A stretch of DNA of 6,751 bases, taken from assembly GCA_023414975.1 (NCBI GenBank), contig JAEZMI010000130.1:1-6751 (forward strand). The letters are read 5' to 3'. Below the pieces are notes generated by a model. That model saw only the letters and a list, made by a program, of their open reading frames with translations, was not told the DNA's origin and searched no databases. Positions 1 through 6,032 of the stretch are shown piece by piece. This DNA comes from Pseudomonadota bacterium (GTDB lineage Bacteria > Pseudomonadota > Alphaproteobacteria > Rhizobiales > Xanthobacteraceae). The stretch's first letter is position 1, and each line of letters opens with the position of its first letter. A program made the translations under genes and the position numbers.

Positions 1-570
1 GCCTTCATGGACGCGCAGCTGCGCGATCTGCGCCAGCGCCTCGATGGCGCTCCTCCCGTCACCACCTATCTCGAAGTCCAGTCGACGCTGGACGATTGCT
101 GCTGGGCCGCCGGCACCCTTATCTGGGGCGAGCTGCTGGCCGCCGCGGGCGGGCGCACCCTGCCCGCCGTCACGGCGCCCTGGTTCCAGAAGCTGCCGCT
201 GGAATATCTCATCGCCACGCCCCATGACGTCTACATCGCTGCGGGCGGCGGCTGGGCCGCCGGCGGACGGCCGGCGATCGGGCCGGGGCTCGATCCGGCG
301 GCCGCGCGCGCGGCACTCGCCGCGCTCACCCGCCGAACCGGCTTCGACCAGATGGCCAGCGTTCGGGATGAGCGTGTCCACGCCATCTGGACCGGCCTGA
401 TCGCAGCGGCGCCGCTGAACATCCTGTTCATCGAGATCGTCGCCACATGGCTTCACCCGGAGCGTTGCGCCGACCTCGATCCGGCGCGGACACTCGCCGA
501 GATCAACCGCTTCATGGCGGTGCCGATCGATGGCCCGCTCTGGGTATCGCTGAAGGAAGAGCGGCCATGA
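1..570 (+). CDS. ABC transporter periplasmic substrate-binding protein, iron-siderophore (FecB/BtuF-like), C-terminal part
   Basis: The reading frame is open from base 1, so the 5' end lies outside the window and the ATG at 7 is internal; 189 residues remain. They look like the second lobe of a TroA/BtuF-fold binding protein that would carry a ferric-siderophore (or related chelate) to an inner-membrane FecCD-type permease. Visible features are the helix and strand around WGELLAAAGG, then LPLEYLIATPHDVYIAAGG, which matches the usual 'S-x-E-x-L/PDV(I/V)' segment, and near the end the RVHAIWTGL...NILFIEIVATWLHPE helix typical of these proteins, where E and the WLHPE turn are conserved. The signal peptide is not visible because the N-terminus is missing. 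Its stop codon overlaps the start of the siderophore-interacting protein, which supports iron rather than B12 as cargo. The family is fairly sure; the exact substrate is inferred. Confidence 0.82.
   Translation, partial: AFMDAQLRDLRQRLDGAPPVTTYLEVQSTLDDCCWAAGTLIWGELLAAAGGRTLPAVTAPWFQKLPLEYLIATPHDVYIAAGGGWAAGGRPAIGPGLDPAAARAALAALTRRTGFDQMASVRDERVHAIWTGLIAAAPLNILFIEIVATWLHPERCADLDPARTLAEINRFMAVPIDGPLWVSLKEERP
553..557 (+). promoter_or_regulatory. Ribosome binding site for the siderophore-interacting protein
   Basis: AAGGA lies 9 bases before the ATG at 567, inside the end of the preceding gene. It supports choosing 567 as the start over the in-frame upstream ATG codons, which lie deep inside the binding-protein gene. 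Confidence 0.6.
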
Positions 571-1703
571 ATGAAACAACCTGCCCGCGCACCTACCGCG
601 CGACAGCGGATGTCCGCTTTCAGCGGCTCGATCATTTCCTCGGTCCGATCCTGACGTCGATCGAGACACATGACATGACCGTGCGGGCCTCGCCGGATGC
701 CGCGTCCGGCACGGCCTATGAGGTGACGAGCGCCTTCGGGAAGGCCCGGCTCGACATTCATCCCCAGCGGCTTCGCCTCACCGTCGAAACGGTGGAGGAC
801 CACGCCCTCAATCGCATGAAGCACGCACTGGTCGGCGCCATCGGCTTCATTGCCGCGGGTGAGCGGCTCGACATCGTCTGGGCCGGTGACGAGGTCGGGC
901 CCGCTCGACCCGCCGATCTGAGAATTCTCCGCGTGGTGCGGATGCAAGGGCTCACATCCCGCATGAAGCGCGTGGTCTTCAGTGGCGAGGACCTCGCGCG
1001 CTACGACCGCCCGGACCAGCTTCACTGCCGCCTCATCTTCCAGCCGAAATCGGCAGCCGCGCTGCGGTGGCCCGTCCTCGACGATCGCGGCCATGTTGTC
1101 TGGCCCGACGGGGAGAAGCTGCCGACGCGGGTCTACACCATCCGCCACATCGACGCCGCGGCCGGGGAACTCACCGTCGATTTCGCGCTGCATGAACGAC
1201 CGGGCCCCGCCACGCGCTGGGCGATGGCGGCGGAACCGGGCGACATTGTCGGTGTTCTCGGACCGGCGGCCAACGGCACGAAGCCGGCCGCCTTCTATGT
1301 CCTCGCCGGCGACGAAACCGGGCTGCCGGGGATCGCGCGCCTGCTTGAACAGATGGAGCCGACGGCGCGCGCAATCGCCTTCGTCGAGGTGAACGACCCC
1401 ACCGACGAAGTGCCGCTGAGACACGGCCCGGCCCTGCGGGTGAAGTGGCTGCATCGCCGCGGCGCGCCGGCCGGCACAACCTCGCTGCTATGCGACGCGA
1501 TCCGCTCGGTCGTCTGGCCGGAAGACCTCACCAGCGCCTTCTTCTGGGGAGGCTGTGAGCACAGGGCTTTCCGGCAGATCCACCGCCATCTGCGTGAGGA
1601 CGTCGGCCTGCCGGCGGAGCGCCAGACGCTCTACTCACACTGGAACTGCACCCTGAGCGAAGACGACATCATCGCCATCGGCGCCGAAGCCTATCTTCCG
1701 TAA
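567..1703 (+). CDS. Siderophore-interacting FAD-dependent reductase (SIP/ViuB family) with N-terminal DUF2218-like domain
   Basis: A 378-residue cytoplasmic flavoprotein expected to use NAD(P)H and FAD to reduce ferric-siderophores and release iron. Residues about 8-107 resemble DUF2218 (pattern FGKARLDIHPQRLRLTVE, then a helix before GERLDIVWAG). Residues about 118-235 are the FAD-binding barrel, with the flavin-contacting RVYTIRHID at 188-196. Residues about 240-375 are the SIP C-terminal nucleotide-binding domain, with AGDETGLPG at 247-255, WGGCEHRAFRQI at 327-338 (family WxAGE-type motif) and a final HWN near 358-360. The DUF2218 part makes it about 100 residues longer than minimal SIPs. 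The chosen ATG overlaps the upstream stop (ATGA) and has a good AAGGA site, so the two genes are translationally coupled. The electron donor and the siderophore cannot be told from the sequence. Confidence 0.9.
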   Translation: MNETTCPRTYRATADVRFQRLDHFLGPILTSIETHDMTVRASPDAASGTAYEVTSAFGKARLDIHPQRLRLTVETVEDHALNRMKHALVGAIGFIAAGERLDIVWAGDEVGPARPADLRILRVVRMQGLTSRMKRVVFSGEDLARYDRPDQLHCRLIFQPKSAAALRWPVLDDRGHVVWPDGEKLPTRVYTIRHIDAAAGELTVDFALHERPGPATRWAMAAEPGDIVGVLGPAANGTKPAAFYVLAGDETGLPGIARLLEQMEPTARAIAFVEVNDPTDEVPLRHGPALRVKWLHRRGAPAGTTSLLCDAIRSVVWPEDLTSAFFWGGCEHRAFRQIHRHLREDVGLPAERQTLYSHWNCTLSEDDIIAIGAEAYLP

Positions 1704-1708
1704 AGCTC

Positions 1709-1735
1709 CCGCCCTCTCGTTCAGAGAGCTGGCGG
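1709..1735. terminator. Hairpin just after the siderophore reductase gene, possible bidirectional terminator
   Basis: CCGCC-CTCTC (1709-1718) pairs with GAGAG (1724-1728) and GGCGG (1731-1735): 10 base pairs, a 5-base loop and a 2-base bulge, starting 6 bases after the stop codon. There is no T-tract on the plus side. On the minus side, reading out of the tRNA, a short TTT follows. The position between convergent genes suggests transcript-end formation; an intrinsic terminator is unproven. Confidence 0.4.
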
Positions 1736-1742
1736 CTTGAAG

Positions 1743-1758
1743 TGCGGCTTCAGCCGCA
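1743..1758. terminator. Second hairpin between convergent reductase gene and tRNA-Leu
   Basis: TGCGGC-TTCA-GCCGCA is a perfect 6-bp stem with a 4-base loop. It lies 24 bases beyond the 3' end of the tRNA on the minus strand and 8 bases after the first hairpin on the plus strand. An alternative TGAAG/CTTCA pairing (1738-1742 with 1748-1752) is mutually exclusive with it. There is no T-run, so termination is only inferred from position. Confidence 0.35.
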
Positions 1759-1781
1759 GGGCGACAGCTTGGAGCGGCAGG

Positions 1782-1867
1782 TGGTGGCCGCTGTGGGACT
1801 CGAACCCACACGGGCAAAGCCCGAGGCATTTTAAGTGCCTTCCGTCTACCGGTTTCGGCAAGCGGCC
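1782..1867 (-). tRNA. tRNA-Leu, anticodon UAA
   Basis: On the minus strand a full class II tRNA folds. The acceptor stem GGCCGCT/AGCGGCC (1861-1867 with 1786-1792) pairs perfectly and the D-stem is CCG/CGG with GGTAGA in the loop. The anticodon stem is AGGCA/TGCCT around the loop CTTAAAA (1829-1835), giving anticodon TAA at 1831-1833. A long variable arm GGGC-TTT-GCCC is present, as expected for Leu, followed by the T-arm GTGGG-TTCGAGT-CCCAC. The CCA tail is encoded at 1782-1784, after discriminator A. Total length is 86 bases with CCA. The gene is intact and lies 125 bases downstream of fhs on the same strand. Confidence 0.97.
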
Positions 1868-1956
1868 ATTCCGTCTGCGAGCCCAAGAACCCACGCCCGC
1901 GCGCCCGTTCCCATAGGCCGGCACCACGGGCGGCGCAAGGCAGTGCTCCCGGCGCG

Positions 1957-1976
1957 GTTCCCCCGGCGCGGGGAAC
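1957..1976 (-). terminator. Hairpin downstream of fhs, possible terminator
   Basis: GTTCCCC (1957-1963) pairs perfectly with GGGGAAC (1970-1976) around a 6-base loop, 16 bases past the fhs stop. No T-run follows on the minus strand, so it is either a weak intrinsic terminator or a 3'-end stabilising hairpin. It may separate fhs from the tRNA-Leu gene. Confidence 0.4.
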
Positions 1977-1992
1977 GGCCGGCGGGCGGCGG

Positions 1993-3687
1993 TCAGAAAA
2001 CCCCGCCGATGAAGCCGGTCTCGTCGACGAAGATGTTCTCCGCCGCGGGACGGGAGGGAAGGCCGGGCATGGTCATCACCTCGCCGGCGAGCGCCACCAC
2101 GAAGCCGGCACCGGCGGAAAGGCGCACCTCGCGGATCGGCAGCACGAAGCCTTCCGGCGTGCCGCGCCAGGTGGGGTCGGCGGAAAAGCTGTACGGCGTC
2201 TTGGCCATGCAGACCGGCAGGTCGCCATAGCCCATGGCCTCGAACTCGGCGAGCTTCTTCAGCGCGGCGGGCTCGATAGCGACCGAACCCGCGCGATAGA
2301 TGCGTCGGGCAATGGTGTCGATCTTCTGGGTGAGCGGCAGGCCGCTCTCATAGAGCGGGCGGAAGGCGGAAGGGCCTTCGGCGAGGCGCACCACCGCCTC
2401 CGCCAGCGCGAGCGCGCCCGCCGAGCCCTCGGCCCAGTGCGAGCACAGGTGAACGCCCGCCCCCGCCGCCGCGCAGGCCGCCTCGATGGCGGCGATTTCC
2501 GCCGGCGTGTCGCTGGTGAAGCGGTTGATGGCGACCACCGCCGGCAGGCCGAACGCCTTCATGTTCTCCACATGGCGCACGAGATTGCCCGTGCCGCGGC
2601 GGACGGCCTCGACATTCTCCGGCCCGAGATCCTTCTGCGCGACGCCGCCATGCATCTTGAGCGCGCGCACCGTCGCGACGATCACCACCGCGCGGGGGGT
2701 GAGGCCCGCCTGGTGGCACTTGATGTCGAGAAATTTCTCCGCGCCGAGATCCGCGCCGAAGCCGGCTTCGGTCACCACGTAGTCGGCGAGCCCCAGCGCG
2801 GTGCGGGTGGCGATCACCGAGTTGCAGCCATGGGCGATATTGGCGAAAGGCCCGCCATGGACGAGGGCGGGCGTCGCCTCCAGCGTCTGCACGAGGTTGG
2901 GCTGGAAGGCATCGCGCAGCAGCGCGGTCATGGCGCCCGTCACTTTCAGCTGGCCGGCGGTCACGGGCTGGCGGGCACGGGTCTGCGCCACCACCATGCG
3001 GCCCAGCCGCTCTTCCAGATCATCCAGCGAACGGGCGAGGCAGAAGATCGCCATCACCTCCGAAGCGACGGTGATGTCGAAGCCATCCTCGCGCGGAAAA
3101 CCGTTGCCCGGCCCGCCCAGGCCGACGATCACGCTGCGCAGCGCCCGGTCGTTGAGATCGACCACGCGGCGCCAGCTGATGCGGCGGGTGTCGATGTCGA
3201 GTTCGTTGCCCCAGTAGATATGGTTGTCGATCGCCGCCGCCAGCAGGTTGTGCGCCGCGGTGATGGCGTGGAAGTCGCCGGTGAAATGCAGGTTGATGTC
3301 CTGCATGGGGATGATCTGCGCATGGCCGCCGCCGGTGGCGCCGCCCTTCGAGCCGAAGACCGGGCCGAGGCTCGGCTCGCGCAGCGCAATGGCGACGCGC
3401 TTGCCCGCGCGGGACAGCGCGTCGCCGAGGCCGATAGTCGTGGTGGTCTTTCCCTCGCCCGCCGGCGTCGGGTTGATCGCCGTCACCAGGATCAGCCGCC
3501 CGTCCGCCGCCGCTGCCGCCTGCCCCGCGAAGCCGAGGTCGATCTTCGCCTTGTACGGCCCGTAGCGATAGAGCGCGGCGTCGGGCACCCCCAGCTGCGC
3601 GCCGATCTCTGCGATCGGACGCGGCTCGACGCGGGCGGCAATGGCGGCATCGCTGGCGGGATCGATCGTGCGCGCGGCGGTGTTCAT
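1993..3687 (-). CDS. fhs: Formate-tetrahydrofolate ligase
   Basis: A 564-residue cytosolic enzyme, full length for the family (about 555-560). It joins formate to tetrahydrofolate with ATP, giving 10-formyl-THF for purine and formyl-methionine synthesis and, in methylotrophs, for feeding formate carbon into the serine cycle. The N-terminal IGAQLGVPDAALYRYGPYKAKI is the usual opening. The P-loop TPAGEGKTTTT is at 74-84, followed by REPSLGPVFGSKGGATGGG at 103-121 and then DINLHFTGDFHAITAAHNLL. Further family signatures are GGPFANIAHGCNS, VTEAGFGADLGAEKF and KTPYSFS, and the end is a typical ETGFIGGVF-type C-terminus. The ATG at 3687 has GGAG five bases upstream. It lies 23 bases after the DoxX gene on the same strand, which implies cotranscription. 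No key motif is missing. Confidence 0.98.
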   Translation of the reverse strand: MNTAARTIDPASDAAIAARVEPRPIAEIGAQLGVPDAALYRYGPYKAKIDLGFAGQAAAAADGRLILVTAINPTPAGEGKTTTTIGLGDALSRAGKRVAIALREPSLGPVFGSKGGATGGGHAQIIPMQDINLHFTGDFHAITAAHNLLAAAIDNHIYWGNELDIDTRRISWRRVVDLNDRALRSVIVGLGGPGNGFPREDGFDITVASEVMAIFCLARSLDDLEERLGRMVVAQTRARQPVTAGQLKVTGAMTALLRDAFQPNLVQTLEATPALVHGGPFANIAHGCNSVIATRTALGLADYVVTEAGFGADLGAEKFLDIKCHQAGLTPRAVVIVATVRALKMHGGVAQKDLGPENVEAVRRGTGNLVRHVENMKAFGLPAVVAINRFTSDTPAEIAAIEAACAAAGAGVHLCSHWAEGSAGALALAEAVVRLAEGPSAFRPLYESGLPLTQKIDTIARRIYRAGSVAIEPAALKKLAEFEAMGYGDLPVCMAKTPYSFSADPTWRGTPEGFVLPIREVRLSAGAGFVVALAGEVMTMPGLPSRPAAENIFVDETGFIGGVF

Positions 3688-3692
3688 CGGGA

Positions 3693-3696
3693 CTCC
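3693..3696 (-). promoter_or_regulatory. fhs: Ribosome binding site for fhs
   Basis: On the minus strand GGAG sits 5 bases before the ATG at 3687, in the 23-base gap after the DoxX stop codon. It fixes the fhs start. Confidence 0.55.
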
Positions 3697-3710
3697 GTTG
3701 CCAAAGCCGG

Positions 3711-4121
3711 TCAGGCGGCGCGCGCCCGCTCCGCCAGAATGGCGACGAGCAGCATACCGCCGAGCACCGACAGATGCTCCATGACGAAATAGAACTCGAT
3801 CTGCGCCATCGGACCTTCCATGGACCAGAAATGATGCGCGATCGGGATCGTGAGGGCGGTGAATACCGCCAGCGCCCCGGCCCCGAGCCAGGTGGCGCGG
3901 TTGAGCAGGATCAGCAGCCCGCCGCCGAGCTGGGTGATGATGGTCAGCGCCGCGAAGAGCCAGGGCGGGTTGAGCCCGAAATGGGCCATCTCCGCCTGCG
4001 CCCCGGCGAAATCGGTGAGCTTGCTGATGCCGCTGCCGAGAAACATGAAGACCAGGAGGAAGCGCGCGAGGAAGGCCGTCGCGGAGGCACGCAGGATGGT
4101 GGAGATGATCGCCGGCGTCAT
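3711..4121 (-). CDS. DoxX-family integral membrane protein
   Basis: A 136-residue protein with four predicted membrane helices at about 15-35, 53-73, 78-97 and 108-130. The pattern fits the DoxX family: the first helix ends in LGSGISKLTDF, an AQAEMAHFGL stretch follows, the second helix contains a QLGGGLLILL motif, and EHLSVLGGMLLVA forms the last helix. DoxX proteins sit in the inner membrane. Some are linked to quinone oxidoreductases or oxidative-stress complexes, but most have no assigned reaction, so no substrate is proposed. The ATG at 4121 is preceded by AAGGA at 9 bases. The gene is the upstream partner of fhs (23-base gap), and its leader carries a hairpin over the ribosome binding site. 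Confidence 0.88.
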   Translation of the reverse strand: MTPAIISTILRASATAFLARFLLVFMFLGSGISKLTDFAGAQAEMAHFGLNPPWLFAALTIITQLGGGLLILLNRATWLGAGALAVFTALTIPIAHHFWSMEGPMAQIEFYFVMEHLSVLGGMLLVAILAERARAA

Positions 4122-4130
4122 CGGTGGATT

Positions 4131-4135
4131 TCCTT
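4131..4135 (-). promoter_or_regulatory. Ribosome binding site for the DoxX gene
   Basis: AAGGA on the minus strand, 9 bases before the ATG at 4121. Four of its bases (AAGG) lie in the 3' arm of the leader hairpin at 4132-4158. Confidence 0.5.
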
Positions 4136-4158
4136 AAGGTGAGTGCCGCACCTCAAGG
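4132..4158 (-). promoter_or_regulatory. Leader hairpin that covers the DoxX ribosome binding site
   Basis: In minus-strand RNA, CCUUGAGGUG (4158-4149) pairs with CACCUUAAGG (4141-4132): 10 pairs including one G-U, with a 7-base loop. The 3' arm contains AAGG of the Shine-Dalgarno sequence. The sequence shows the pairing directly. A translational switch, an operator in DNA, or a by-product of the small CCTTAAGG palindrome at 4132-4139 are the possible readings. Confidence 0.4.
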
Positions 4159-4169
4159 CAATATCCCAA

Positions 4170-4183
4170 TCACGCGCGCGTGA
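4170..4183. promoter_or_regulatory. Perfect 14-bp palindrome in the DoxX-fhs upstream region
   Basis: TCACGCGCGCGTGA is perfectly self-complementary and lies 48 bases before the DoxX ATG, in the only sizeable gap between the acidic-protein gene and DoxX. The position suits an operator for a dimeric regulator of DoxX-fhs. I found no convincing -35/-10 pair beside it, so the regulator and promoter are unknown. Confidence 0.3.
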
Positions 4184-4202
4184 CGATCCGCATCGCAATA
4201 CC

Positions 4203-4598
4203 TCATTGCGGGCGTCCACGGCCTTCGCCGTCCTCCGCCTCCTCGCTCCCCTCGCCGGCCTCCGCCTCCTCGCGCTCGCGCGCCGCCTTGGCCTCCGCGA
4301 TGAATTCGCCGGCATATTTCTTCGCCTCGCGCACCGCTTCGCCGAGCTCGCGGGCATAGCGGTCGAGATCGAGCCGCAGCCCGCCCATCGACGGCTTCTC
4401 GGTCTCCGAGGCATAGGCGACCATGCGAAGGGACAGGCTGAGATCGGCGACGAGGTCGGCGATGAAGCCGTCGCTCAGATCGTGCTCGTCGGCATAGGCG
4501 AGCAGCTGCTCGTAAAGCGCCGCGCGGTGGGTCTCGAAAGCCTCGTCATAGGCCTCGTCGCTCTCGTCGGTCTCGATGGAATCGTCCGGCCCGGCCAT
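4203..4598 (-). CDS. Small acidic helical protein, function unknown
   Basis: I do not recognise this 131-residue protein. It has an acidic N-terminus (D/E-rich, residues 1-22), then predicted amphipathic helices at about 23-40 and 42-63, a short break around KPSMGG (68-73) and a long charged helix from about 75 to 113. A low-complexity tail follows, in which a nine-residue unit is nearly duplicated: EEAEAGEGS at 110-118 and EEAEDGEGR at 119-127. There is no signal peptide, membrane segment or cysteine, so it should be soluble and cytoplasmic. The ATG at 4598 is chosen because GAGGAG lies 6 bases upstream; an upstream in-frame ATG would lack such a site and overlap gpt. It follows gpt by 17 bases, so the two are probably cotranscribed. 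That it is a real gene is supported by codon bias and spacing. Confidence 0.75.
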   Translation of the reverse strand: MAGPDDSIETDESDEAYDEAFETHRAALYEQLLAYADEHDLSDGFIADLVADLSLSLRMVAYASETEKPSMGGLRLDLDRYARELGEAVREAKKYAGEFIAEAKAAREREEAEAGEGSEEAEDGEGRGRPQ

Positions 4599-4604
4599 GT
4601 TGGT

Positions 4605-4610
4605 CTCCTC
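4605..4610 (-). promoter_or_regulatory. Ribosome binding site deciding the start of the small acidic protein
   Basis: GAGGAG on the minus strand, 6 bases before the ATG at 4598 and 5 bases after the gpt stop codon. It favours this start over the in-frame ATG at 4667 inside gpt. Confidence 0.65.
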
Positions 4611-4615
4611 AGTGC

Positions 4616-5122
4616 TCAGGCCACGCCGTCGCGGATGGGCGGCTGGAAGCTGAGCCCCATGTCCCACGGAAAGTAGATCCAGGTGTCCTGGCTCACTTCC
4701 GTGATGAAGGTGTCGATGATGGGGCGTCCGGCGGGCTTCGCATAGACCGTTGCGAAATGAGCGTTCGGCAGCATGGCGCGCACCACCTTGGCGGTGGAGC
4801 CCGTGTCGACGAGGTCGTCGATCACCAGAAGCCCCTGCCCGCCCGGCCCGGCCGTGTCGAGCACCACCTGGGCGATGGGCTTGATGACCTCGGTCTCGCC
4901 CTGGTTCTTGTAGTCGTGATAGCTGGCGATGCAGACGCTCTCGATCAGGCGTATGCCGAGTTCGCGGGCGACGATCGCCGCCGGCACCAGCCCGCCGCGG
5001 GTGACGCAGACGATGCCGACGAACGGCCCCGCCCCGGCGAGCCGCCAGGCGAGCGCCCGCGCATCGCGGTGGAACTGATCCCAGGAAACGGGAAAGGCCT
5101 TGTTCTGGCGGTCGTCCGACAT
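4616..5122 (-). CDS. gpt: Xanthine (xanthine-guanine) phosphoribosyltransferase
   Basis: A 168-residue type I phosphoribosyltransferase that converts xanthine, guanine or hypoxanthine plus PRPP to the nucleotide in purine salvage. It is slightly longer than E. coli Gpt (152). It has the TRGGLVPAAIVARELGIR segment (41-58), the PRPP loop LLVIDDLVDTGSTA (98-111) with acidic D102, D103 and D106, KPAGRP (129-134) with the purine-contacting lysine, and QDTWI (145-149) followed by PWDMG (152-156), all as in E. coli Gpt. An insertion around residues 84-95 (the QVVLDTAGPGGQ region) accounts for most of the extra length. Gpt is cytoplasmic and often membrane-associated. The ribosome binding site before the ATG at 5122 is weak. 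The gene is 132 bases downstream of the CinA-N-type gene and 17 bases upstream of the small acidic protein gene. Confidence 0.95.
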   Translation of the reverse strand: MSDDRQNKAFPVSWDQFHRDARALAWRLAGAGPFVGIVCVTRGGLVPAAIVARELGIRLIESVCIASYHDYKNQGETEVIKPIAQVVLDTAGPGGQGLLVIDDLVDTGSTAKVVRAMLPNAHFATVYAKPAGRPIIDTFITEVSQDTWIYFPWDMGLSFQPPIRDGVA

Positions 5123-5198
5123 TTCTGCGTGTATCCCGGCGGCAAAGGCGGTGTCACCGAGAGCATTAGCTTGAGCGCGGCGCCTTCTCCAGAGGCCA

Positions 5199-5214
5199 CG
5201 GGGAGAATTCCCCG
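5199..5214 (-). terminator. Hairpin between the CinA-N-type gene and gpt
   Basis: CGGGGA-GAAT-TCCCCG is a perfect 6-bp stem with a 4-base loop, 40 bases past the stop of the upstream gene. There is no T-run on the minus strand. It may attenuate or end the upstream transcript, or lie in the gpt leader. The rest of the 132-base gap shows only a 12-bp palindrome, CGCTGCGCAGCG (5235-5246), and a short CGGTG-T-CACCG repeat (5149-5159). Confidence 0.35.
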
Positions 5215-5254
5215 CTTCGCACGGCGCGTCACACCGCTGCGCAGCGCGTGCCCC

Positions 5255-6013
5255 TCATGCGCCGCCTTCCCGCCCGGCCCGCACCTGCGCCACCATCTCC
5301 TCGACCGCGGCCACCGCCGCCGCGAGCCGTTCGGGGTCGCGCGAGCGGATGACGAGATTGGTGTTGGGCTTGCCGTCCTCGCCGATGAAGGGATAGCTGC
5401 CCATGGTCACGCCGGGATGCGCCTGCGCGAGCGCCTTCAGCGGGCCGCCGATGTCGCCTTCCTTGGCGTGGGCGGGCACGGTCTGCGAGAGCATCCGCAC
5501 GCCGGTCGTCAGCTTCGGCGCCACCTCGTCCAGCATGGCCTGCATGATGGTGGGCACGCCGGCCATGACGATGACATTGCCGATCCAGAAGCCGGGCGCC
5601 TTGGAGACCGGGTTCGGCACCAGTGCGGCGCCGGCGGGAATGCGCGCCATGCGCAGCCGCGCCTCGTTGAGGTCCGCCTCGGGAATCCGCTCCAGCAGCA
5701 TCGCTCGCGCGCGCGGATCGACATCGATGGAGACACCGAACGCCTTGGCCACCGCATCGGCGGTGATGTCGTCATGCGTCGGGCCGATGCCGCCGGTGGT
5801 GAACACATAGGTGTAGCGGGCGCGCAGCGCGTTCAGCGCGGCGACGATCTCGTCCTCGATGTCGGGAACGACGCGAACCTCGGACAGGTCGATGCCGATA
5901 TTGGTCAGATACTCGGCGATATAGCCGATGTTGCGGTCCTTGGTGCGGCCGGAGAGGATCTCGTCGCCGATCACCAGCAACCCCGCCGTCACCGCTTCTG
6001 CCTCATCGGCCAT
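5255..6013 (-). CDS. CinA N-terminal-type / molybdopterin-binding-fold protein (COG1058), stand-alone
   Basis: A 252-residue cytoplasmic protein with the MoaB/MogA-like fold. Signatures are VIGDEILSGRTKDRN at 14-28, FTTGGIGPTHDDIT at 71-84, PGFWIGNVIVMAGVPTIM at 140-157, and GSYPF with the following KPNTNLVIRSRD in the C-terminal extension. It is only the first half of full-length CinA and lacks the PncC-type nicotinamide-nucleotide amidase domain. Members of this family are annotated as competence/damage-inducible CinA, and relatives of the domain have ADP-ribose or FAD pyrophosphatase activity; true molybdopterin binding is unproven. AGGAG lies 9 bases before the ATG at 6013. It is divergent from the ATP-grasp gene and upstream of gpt on the same strand. 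Confidence 0.9.
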   Translation of the reverse strand: MADEAEAVTAGLLVIGDEILSGRTKDRNIGYIAEYLTNIGIDLSEVRVVPDIEDEIVAALNALRARYTYVFTTGGIGPTHDDITADAVAKAFGVSIDVDPRARAMLLERIPEADLNEARLRMARIPAGAALVPNPVSKAPGFWIGNVIVMAGVPTIMQAMLDEVAPKLTTGVRMLSQTVPAHAKEGDIGGPLKALAQAHPGVTMGSYPFIGEDGKPNTNLVIRSRDPERLAAAVAAVEEMVAQVRAGREGGA

Positions 6014-6032
6014 CCGATTCTACTCCTGCTTT

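Noticed and set aside
447..566. Earlier in-frame start for the siderophore reductase at 447
   Set aside because: It would add 40 residues lying inside the binding-protein gene with no family similarity; the ATG at 567 has the ATGA overlap and an AAGGA site.
453..1454. 333-codon minus-strand open frame antisense to the siderophore genes
   Set aside because: It is a shadow of the SIP frame, with no domain and no ribosome binding site of note.
1782..1867. Attachment site at the tRNA-Leu 3' end
   Set aside because: No second copy of the tRNA end and no integrase gene occur in the window.
2437..3792. 451-codon plus-strand open frame antisense to fhs
   Set aside because: It is fully antisense to a complete, motif-perfect fhs; the composition is shadow-like and there is no family resemblance.
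4184..4202. Sigma-70-type promoter for DoxX-fhs (TTGCGA on the minus strand)
   Set aside because: No acceptable -10 element lies 16-19 bases away, so no promoter is called.
4599..4667. Earlier in-frame start for the small acidic protein at 4667
   Set aside because: It would overlap gpt and lacks a ribosome binding site, whereas GAGGAG precedes 4598.
5149..5159. CGGTG-T-CACCG interrupted palindrome upstream of gpt
   Set aside because: It is only five bases per arm in GC-rich DNA and too short to call as an operator without comparative support.
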